From contig CM069457.1 in the NCBI GenBank assembly GCA_035610835.1, forward strand, positions 21,694,658-21,758,657: DNA of 64,000 bases. Direction: 5' to 3'. The notes beneath the pieces are model-generated. The model was not told the origin of the DNA and made no database searches. It saw nothing but the letters and a program-made list of their open reading frames with translations. Position 1 is the first letter of the stretch; each line of letters opens with the position of its first letter. The DNA is from Ophiura sarsii. Lineage: Eukaryota; Echinodermata; Ophiuroidea; Amphilepidida; Ophiuridae. Made by a program: the position numbers and the translations under genes. Below, piece after piece: positions 57,730 to 64,000 of the stretch.

Positions 57730-58112
57730 AGATTTAGATTTTTGAGATAAAAAACATTTTTTGGCACTTTTTGGTCAATATTTTCAAAACAAACAAATTT
57801 TAAGCCAAAAAAAAAAATCGCTCCTAGATAATTAACTTTAGATGATTTTGGTGAAATTTTGAAATTTTTAATCAAAAACTGATATTGTTAGATTAAAAAA
57901 TCCTGTTCTATTGTCTGAAAATTGTTGACGCCAAAAAGGTGATTTTTGGGCAAAAATGTAAAAATCACTAATTTTAGTAAAATTTGATACCAAAAATGGA
58001 TTCTCTGACTCATTTCATTACAAAAAAATGTATACTTTTATGTACATTACATTTATAATTTAAAAGTTACAGTGCTTGATAAATTTGGCGCCAAGCAGGG
58101 TTGACACCAGCC
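57730..58112. mobile_element. Partial copy of the 46657-47259 foldback (reverse)
   Basis: It shares cactttttggtcaatatttt, tttgataccaaaaatggatt, tgtatacttttatgtacatt and the end gcagggttgacaccagcc before TTAA. Confidence 0.7.
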
Positions 58113-58116
58113 TTAA

Positions 58117-58609
58117 AAGAGCACATTTTAAGCTTTGAAATGATACCATGTTGAAGGTAATCGGACTTTGTAAACACAAGAAATGATTTGAAGAAGCATG
58201 TTTTTTTCTATTATTTTCTTTATTTTGTAACCAAATATATTGGTCTCTATCTCAAAACTGCGTTTGCCGACAACATGTCCTTTTTGTGACGCGACTGGTC
58301 ACAAATATGATAGGACTATAGTTTGATCAGTTCTAAATTGGTGAAGCCTCCTTACAGTAGAGAATGAATACAGAAGGATGTGAGCACGCTTGAAGGCAAC
58401 AAGCGCACTGTACTGTACATCATATGTGACCAATCACATCAAAAACGACATGTTGTCGGCAATCACAGTTTTGAGATAGAGGCCAGTATATTTGGTGAAA
58501 TATAAAGAAAATAATAGAACAAATTTGGCTTCTTCGAAACTTATCTTGTGATTACAAAGTCTGATTACCTTCAACATGGTATCATTTTAAAGCTTAAAAT
58601 GTGCCCTTT
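58117..58609. mobile_element. TTAA-flanked foldback with ~190-bp arms
   Basis: TTAA lies at 58113-58116 and 58610-58613. The arms pair through gcacattttaagctttgaaa, gataccatgttgaaggtaat and gccgacaacatgtc. It uses the same TTAA that ends the element on its left. Confidence 0.87.
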
Positions 58610-59042
58610 TTAAGTCATACCAATAACTCAAGATTTGATTTGGGCCACCAACATGTCCAGGGTCACATGTGTGACACGAGTGTGTGACCAAAACCAATGA
58701 AAACCTGAATATTTCTTGCCAATTTTGAACTGATTGAATACGAACAAGGTGACGAAAATAAAGGAACCCTGTTTTCAATTATTTTTGGGTTTTTTTCCAT
58801 ATTTGTTTCAATGATTTTCCTAATTTGTTAGTTTTGGGGGGGTATTTTTTGAAAATGTGACAAAACCGGGTCGGTCAGACCCATGCAACAAGGTGTATTT
58901 TTTCTTAGCCTATAAATGTCTAGAATTTATTATTTGTTTGTTAGCAGTAAGAGTTCTACCAATATCTGCCATAACCCTAACTCTATAACACCACACAGCA
59001 ACAGATTTGTTTCCAGATGGAGAAAATTCATCTGAAAGGTCA

Positions 59043-59150
59043 CCCCCCCCCCCCCCCCCCACCCGGATTTGAACCACGGACCTCCAGCACCAAAGCCCAT
59101 CTCCATTTCACCTTACCACGGCTGTCAAGGCTACTCGGCTCAGTATATTT
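59043..59150 (-). repeat. tRNA-like SINE relic after a poly-C run
   Basis: On the minus strand ggtccgtggttcaaatccgg is a good B box; the A box is poor. A run of 18 C lies at 59043-59060. Confidence 0.45.
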
Positions 59151-59353
59151 TGCCTCGTGTATAGCCTGGGTCCATTTTATAGCCCGAAAAACTTGCACGC
59201 TGGGTTATAAAAACAGGCTGGCCGTCTTGTTGCCGTGTGGTGTAGTAGGGTTAGGGTTAAGAGACAAATGGCTAGTGTGATATTTCAAGTTACATTTTGG
59301 TGTAAATCCACATATCAAACTAAAGTATTTTACGTTCCATTTTCACTTTTTAG

Positions 59354-59453
59354 AATCTGGAGGCTCTGACCGTTATGCCAAAGCAGGAGTTGTGTTACAG
59401 CGCATATGACCCCCTGAATGTCAGCAAGAACAGATTCCCTGATCGAGTGCCGA
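59354..59453 (+). CDS. RPTP exon 20: D1-D2 linker and D2 K-N-R-F
   Basis: 100 bases, phase 0 to 1; acceptor tcactttttag and donor gtgagt. It encodes NLEALTVMPKQELCYSAYDP and NVSKNRFPDRVP. K-N-R-F-P matches the K-N-R-Y/F start of a receptor PTP D2 domain, so the protein has tandem catalytic domains. Confidence 0.87.
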
Positions 59454-61139
59454 GTGAGTATAACACTTTAACGCTAAGGCCATAAATATATATTGTTGCG
59501 TTGCCCTCAAGTGCGAAAAATCTTGAAGTTAGGTCGGTTGATTTTTTTCTTTCCTGAAAAGATTACTGTCTGGCGGGGTTTATGTCAAGACAAAATTGGT
59601 TAATGTGAATTTTACTATTATTAGGTTTCTAGTTTCTAGTGTGATAATAGTTTTAAAACTATTTATTCAAGCAAACTTATTCATTACAAGCGGAAAATAG
59701 TAATATTTTTAACAATTTGGGTAACATTTAAATCTATAAAAAAAAGTTCTACCCTGATTTTGACTGAGGGCAACACAAGAATTTGTTTTTCCTAGCCTTC
59801 CTCATCCTACTATAAATCTGGAAACGGTGTATGTTTGTGTGTTTGTGTGTTTGTTTATTTGTTTATTTGTTATCCTTATTTCTCCGTTGCTTATAATCAA
59901 AGTGGCGCCTAATTTGCATGAAAGATAGAGGAAATGACGGGAAGGGTGTTAAAGTTTATTCCACTGAAATTGGTTAACAATTGGCTCCAAAAACAGCAAA
60001 AAACCTCTCAGATTTGGCTCATAAATGCCACTAGAATTGAACAACATTGTGCGTTGCGCGTACTACTACAGTGTAATCTTACCGTGGTAACGCGTCGCGT
60101 GCATGTTTGCGCAAGGCAGGCCGCGATGATTTTTTTTTTTTTAATAGCCCGATCGGGCAAGCTGTTGAGCAAAATTACTTGCCCGAACTTTGCCCGAAAA
60201 TATGTAAATATTTTGGAACAATATGAAGACATTTTAAACATGAAAATGAGGCAACAAAAATGATGTTGATGGAGTAAAAAAAGTTTGAAAACTTACCAGT
60301 GTGCTTATTTAATGAGCTATCAATCACACTATATGACCCACTCACACAAACGGCATTAAAATTCTATTAAAACAATAACGATCACTTTAGTATGCAAATG
60401 AGTACATGTACCGTCAGAGTAGCCGCGGAACACCACGTGTTACTTTACAATTACAACTTTACGCTATACACTCACTCGGACATAAATTATGCAAATGACT
60501 ACTGACCCCAGGTTCAACTTCCAAATAAGGTAGCGCTGCCCTGGAATTTTCAATCATCACACGACACGACAACACTTACGATCCATAAATTACGCACTTT
60601 TTCGTAACACAAGTGATCAACATTATCTAATGTCACTTCCGGGTTTATGTAAGTGACGTAATTTGTGCTAAGTTCAGGCAAGACGAAAATACTATTTTGA
60701 CTGGAAACTGAGCCGGGGTCATCGTCATGTCATGAGGTATTGCCGAGTGCGGACTATGCCAGGTTGAATTGCAATTGTATTGTACATGTTTGTACATGTT
60801 TGTATCGATCTGTTTACCTCAGTCTACGGACGGTTTTATTTCTGTTTTAAAAACAAGTCAGCGAGAATTTGATGAACTTTATTGTGGTAAGAATGAAATC
60901 TTAAGCTTAGCTATAAAGTCAGTAGCCAACCCATTGCAGCATACTGAAAAAATGTGATTGCCCGAACGGACACTGCTACTTCAAAAAGTAGTAGCCCGAA
61001 ATGAAAAGCACTTGCCCCGGGCAATCGGGCAGCGTAATTGTCGCAGCCTGCGCAAGGTCTCACTGCCGCGGCACACGCACCCTTACACATGGCGCAGAAG
61101 CCACACGGGAAATGGTTACAGGCCTGTGTACTGTCAGCC
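59454..61139. other. Intron 20, first part
   Basis: Segments near 60145-60200 and 60955-61030 share inverted gcccgatcgggcaag-like phrases and may bound an element of about 0.9 kb. No gene was recognised. Confidence 0.4.
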
Positions 61140-62110
61140 TGTCATGTTGGGGGAGGGGGGGGGGAGGGGGTGGTGTAAAACCACGGGAAATGGTTTAGGA
61201 TAGGCCTAGGGTTATAATGGTACAATTAGCGTTTTGCGGGGGTTAATGAAGCAACCTGATTTCTTTACTTTAACAACAATCTAAGGGATTATAAATCAAA
61301 CTGGTTTGGGTGTGTGCATGGGAGGGGGGGAAAACCACGGGAAATGTTTTAGGATAGGGTTAAGAGTTAATGAAGTAGCCGCGGGAAATAGTTGGTTGGT
61401 GTAGTTGCAGTGGGGGTGGGGGGGGGGGGGGGGGGGGCGATTGTAGGGGGTTTATGTGGTTTTAAATGTATACCGAGGGTTAACTTGATGCGGTTTGAGA
61501 GGTTTTATATAGGGGTTAATAAAGTAGCTACGGTTAATGGTTTAGGAGGGATATGGTTATAAATCAACCTGATTGGGGGTGGGGGGTTGCGGGTTTATAA
61601 TGCCGTTAGGAGGGATATGGTTATAAATCAACCTGGTTTGGGGGTGTTGTAGGGGGTTTATGTGGTTTCAGAGGTAGGTAATATGGCATAACCATCTAGC
61701 GGATGAAGTAGCCGCGGGAAATGGTTAGGAGGGTTATGATTATAAACCCACCTGGTTGGTGTAGTTGCATGGGGGGGGGGGGGCGGTTGTATGGGGTGTA
61801 TGTGGTTTTAAAAGTACCGAGGGTTAACTTGATGCTGTTTGAGAGGTATACAGGGTTAATAAAGTAGCCACGGTAAATGGTTTAGGAGGGACATGGTTAT
61901 AAATCAACCTGATTCTGATTGGGGGGGGGGGGGGTTATAGGGGTTTATAATGCCTTTAGAAGGGATATGGTTATAAATCAACCTGGTTTAGGGGGTGTTG
62001 TAGGGGGTTTATGTGGTTTCAGAGGTAGTTAATGTGAACCATCTAGCGGGGACCCGAGCGTAGCGGGGACCCGAGCGTAGCGGGGACCCGAGCGTAGCGA
62101 GGGTACGCCG
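61140..62110. repeat. G-rich minisatellite block
   Basis: Units with agggggtttatgtggttt, gttaataaagtagc, gggatatggttataaatcaa and long G runs recur with variable spacing. The block ends in a perfect tandem of ggggacccgagcgtagc at 62048-62100. Confidence 0.88.
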
Positions 62111-62364
62111 CTAGTCACTATAAATCAAATCACTTCTAGGTGCTGGTAGCGATCACACTGGTTATCATATTATGGCAAAGAAGAGTTGAAGTCTTTTTAT
62201 CTGACCCTGTGGAGCGATCAGGTAGAAGTCAATGAGATAAGATATAATGTGACGGAAAAAGATCCTGTTCGTCGGATAAGTTTATAACTGTCAAAAATCC
62301 AAACATTTTCAATTTCTTTTTAGTTCTATGTTTGTTTAAAAAAATCACAACATGTCCATGGATC

Positions 62365-62535
62365 TGTCACCATATGCCTTATTGCAAATAGGTAAAAATC
62401 AATTGATTTTCCTTTTCTGATGCATTGTGGGATAGAAATGGAGTCAAATTTTGTCCCTTTTTAATCCCACAATGCAACAGAAAAGAATAATCAATAGATT
62501 TTTACCTATTCACGATAAGACATACATGGAACAGG
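62365..62535. mobile_element. Small foldback MITE before exon 21
   Basis: Left ataggtaaaaatcaattgat and tgcattgtgggat are mirrored by atcccacaatgca and aatagatttttacctattca. It ends about 50 bases before exon 21. Confidence 0.82.
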
Positions 62536-62585
62536 GTGTTTTTTGTTGTTGCCTCATCATAATGTGTTTCCATTGTCTTATACAG

Positions 62586-62662
62586 CTGAGCGTGTCAGGA
62601 CGTTTCTGATGTCTAACGGTGGGGAAGGAAGCACAAACTACATCAATGCATCATTCCTTGAT
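62586..62662 (+). CDS. RPTP exon 21: D2 Y-I-N-A-S-F region, last exon in window
   Basis: 77 bases, phase 1 to 0; acceptor gtcttatacag and donor gtaagt. It encodes TERVRTFLMSNGGEGSTNYI and NASFLD, equivalent to the D-Y-I-N-A-S-F motif of D2. The Y-D-H-S-R-V equivalent reads T-E-R-V, a diverged pTyr loop, as is common in weak or inactive D2 domains. The rest of D2 lies beyond the window, so its catalytic state cannot be judged. Confidence 0.87.
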
Positions 62663-63071
62663 GTAAGTCTAACCATTACATCTTGTTGTAGTCTTACTCA
62701 AATCTCCATCAAACAAATACTGTACATATGGGGTTTACCATAGATTTTAAACATGTTTAAAACAATTGAGTATAGCATGAGTGTAAGAAGTAGCTCTACT
62801 GTTGGCCAAATTTAGTTGCAAGTGGTTTTGAATTCAGGGAAATAAGAAATCATACTAATTTGTCCTTTTGTAAGTAAATAAGTGTCAAATACAAAGCTCT
62901 ACCTCATCTCATTACTTTGCTAATAATGTGCCACTGCCATAACTCTGTAGTATGACAGGCCAAAACCATGATAGGCCATAACATGTCTGTTTTTAGGCTG
63001 TAGTCTGCTTTCATTGTTCACTATGTATGAAGCAAGGCCACATGTGGGTTTCACATCAAAGCAGTGCTTAA

Positions 63072-63308
63072 ACCTTTCCACGCGGCTATTGGTTTTACCA
63101 TTACAAAACAGATTTTTCAGAAACCTTTCCCAACTTTCAATGCATATCTCAAGAATTACTGAACCAATACTAGGCATGTTTACTTATTTTAATGCATTTC
63201 CCATGGTGATTCCAAATATGGTAATAAAATTCAATAATTTTGGCATTTATGAAACATTTTGTGACATTTTGGAATTGTCGTCTGCAGACGACTGCCGCGT
63301 GGAAAGCG
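63072..63308. mobile_element. TTAA-flanked MITE (CTTTCCACGCGGC arms), copy 2
   Basis: TTAA lies at 63068-63071 and 63309-63312. Arms acctttccacgcggc and gccgcgtggaaagcg are inverted. It is in reverse orientation relative to copy 1 at 43479. Confidence 0.9.
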
Positions 63309-63312
63309 TTAA

Positions 63313-64000
63313 GGCCGCATGACCACTGGCCTACCTAATGTTGGAATTGGAGAATTTATGACCGTTCAGTAGTCAAATCGCTGGTATGAACATAATGATC
63401 AGCTAGCCCAATGATTTTCCATGACTGTAGCTTGGAGTCTCAGTTACAAATTATTTATAGTGAATTTGTCTTAGTACCATTTGTACTTTTCTGGTACAGG
63501 TAGAAATCAAAAACCTAACACCCATCTATCTACAAAGTCATGAACGCACATCACAGTAGGTTGTGGTCAACCTATCCTCCAAAATAGCCAAATGGACATA
63601 ATCGAAAGATTTCATAGATATTGTTCCAAACTGTACTGTCTTTCTTAATGGTGTACAGTGTATGACCATTGATCCAGGGTTGCCAGAAGATGTTGACTTT
63701 CTGGTGATGTCACGGGATGTATTTGATGACATATTCTGGATCAATTGATCGTACAAGTGATAAGTTGGTAGGCCCCCTAGTTGCCATTCAAAAGGTGCTG
63801 TTTCATGTCTTTGCTTGCTTTGTGACGGATCCAAATGGATTCTCTAATCCATCTGGTGTTTCTAGTGTCATAACTCACAAGTATGTTGGTTTTGTCGCAA
63901 TTGATTAGATGGTTTTCAGTAGCAGTGTGATCGGCGATGCAAGACTTCATCTCGGTGTTTTGAGAGTCTTTCCTTGCCGTGCGCGTGAATACGATGCGCA
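63313..64000. other. Start of intron 21, no exon found
   Basis: The next D2 exon (expected to start G-Y-x-x-x-x-x-Y-I-A) was looked for and not seen. The two opposing open frames at 63538-63908 have no recognisable family. Confidence 0.5.

Larger units (their letters stand above)
1635..62662 (+). other. Gene span: FN3-containing receptor-type protein tyrosine phosphatase, partial at both ends
   Basis: Twenty-one exons on the + strand form one continuous frame of 3,410 coding bases (1,136 whole codons after two bases of a split codon). Domain order is six FN3 repeats, a single transmembrane helix, a basic Pro/Ala-rich juxtamembrane segment, PTP domain D1 with all catalytic motifs, and the start of D2. 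This is the classic tandem-PTP receptor layout: an adhesion-type ectodomain outside the cell and phosphotyrosine hydrolysis at the inner membrane face. Every junction has GT-AG and matching phase; the five single-exon FN3 repeats are all phase 1-1. No signal peptide, start codon, stop codon or polyA site is in the window, so the gene continues on both sides. Juxtamembrane and D1 motifs resemble R2-type receptors (LAR or PTPRM/K groups), but orthology cannot be set from this. It could belong to an invertebrate-specific FN3 receptor phosphatase family. Confidence 0.93.

Noticed and set aside
63538..63908. Opposing open frames near the window end as a further D2 exon
   Set aside because: No Y-I-A-x-Q-G-P or other PTP motif and no acceptor in the required phase 0.

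Overview
This is one stretch of an animal nuclear genome. It is AT-rich and intron-rich, with a draft-assembly gap (N run at 331-430) and dense decayed DNA transposons. The exon style, the repeat types and the receptor phosphatase architecture suggest a marine invertebrate, plausibly a deuterostome such as an echinoderm or hemichordate. That placement is an inference from style, not from any diagnostic sequence.

The window holds one gene on the + strand, open at both ends: a receptor-type protein tyrosine phosphatase. I could place 21 exons by GT-AG sites, and reading frame and intron phase agree at every junction (3,410 coding bases, 1,136 whole codons). Exons 1-7 (1635-29054) encode six fibronectin type III (FN3) domains. 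Exon 8 (32168-32282) encodes the transmembrane helix. Exons 9-11 encode a Pro/Ala/Lys-rich juxtamembrane segment. Exons 11-19 (to 57715) encode a complete first catalytic domain (D1) with KNRY, WPD, HCSAGVGRTG and QTRGQY motifs. Exons 20-21 (59354-62662) begin the second domain (D2). The signal peptide, any earlier ectodomain, and the rest of D2 with the C-terminus lie outside the window.

The introns are full of mobile DNA. They contain a 5'-truncated, frame-broken CR1-like LINE (about 9445-11505), a deleted Tc1/mariner element with long terminal inverted repeats (TIRs) and a nested Harbinger-like MITE (13257-14805), and a 1.36 kb TA-flanked element (17169-18525). There is also a 0.92 kb hAT element with hexamer arrays at both ends (19055-19978) and a 2.93 kb element (49421-52349). 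About twenty MITEs or foldbacks are present, many with intact target-site duplications (TSDs: 8 bp, TTAA, TWA, TA). The 5-7 kb region and a second copy near 40 kb are arrays of a repeat rich in AGGTCA half-sites.

The most unusual observations are these. (1) Tails of exons 9, 15 and 17 are duplicated in their own downstream introns; the exon 17 copies form a six-copy array that includes splice donors and the codon for the catalytic cysteine. (2) The 2.93 kb element carries a conserved 18-bp motif (GGTGTCCATGTAGCATCG) about every 170-210 bp plus a lone exon-like open frame. (3) MITEs sit directly at splice sites of exons 3, 11 and 16. (4) A dispersed repeat carries perfect DR4-DR1-DR5 nuclear-receptor-type half-site spacing.
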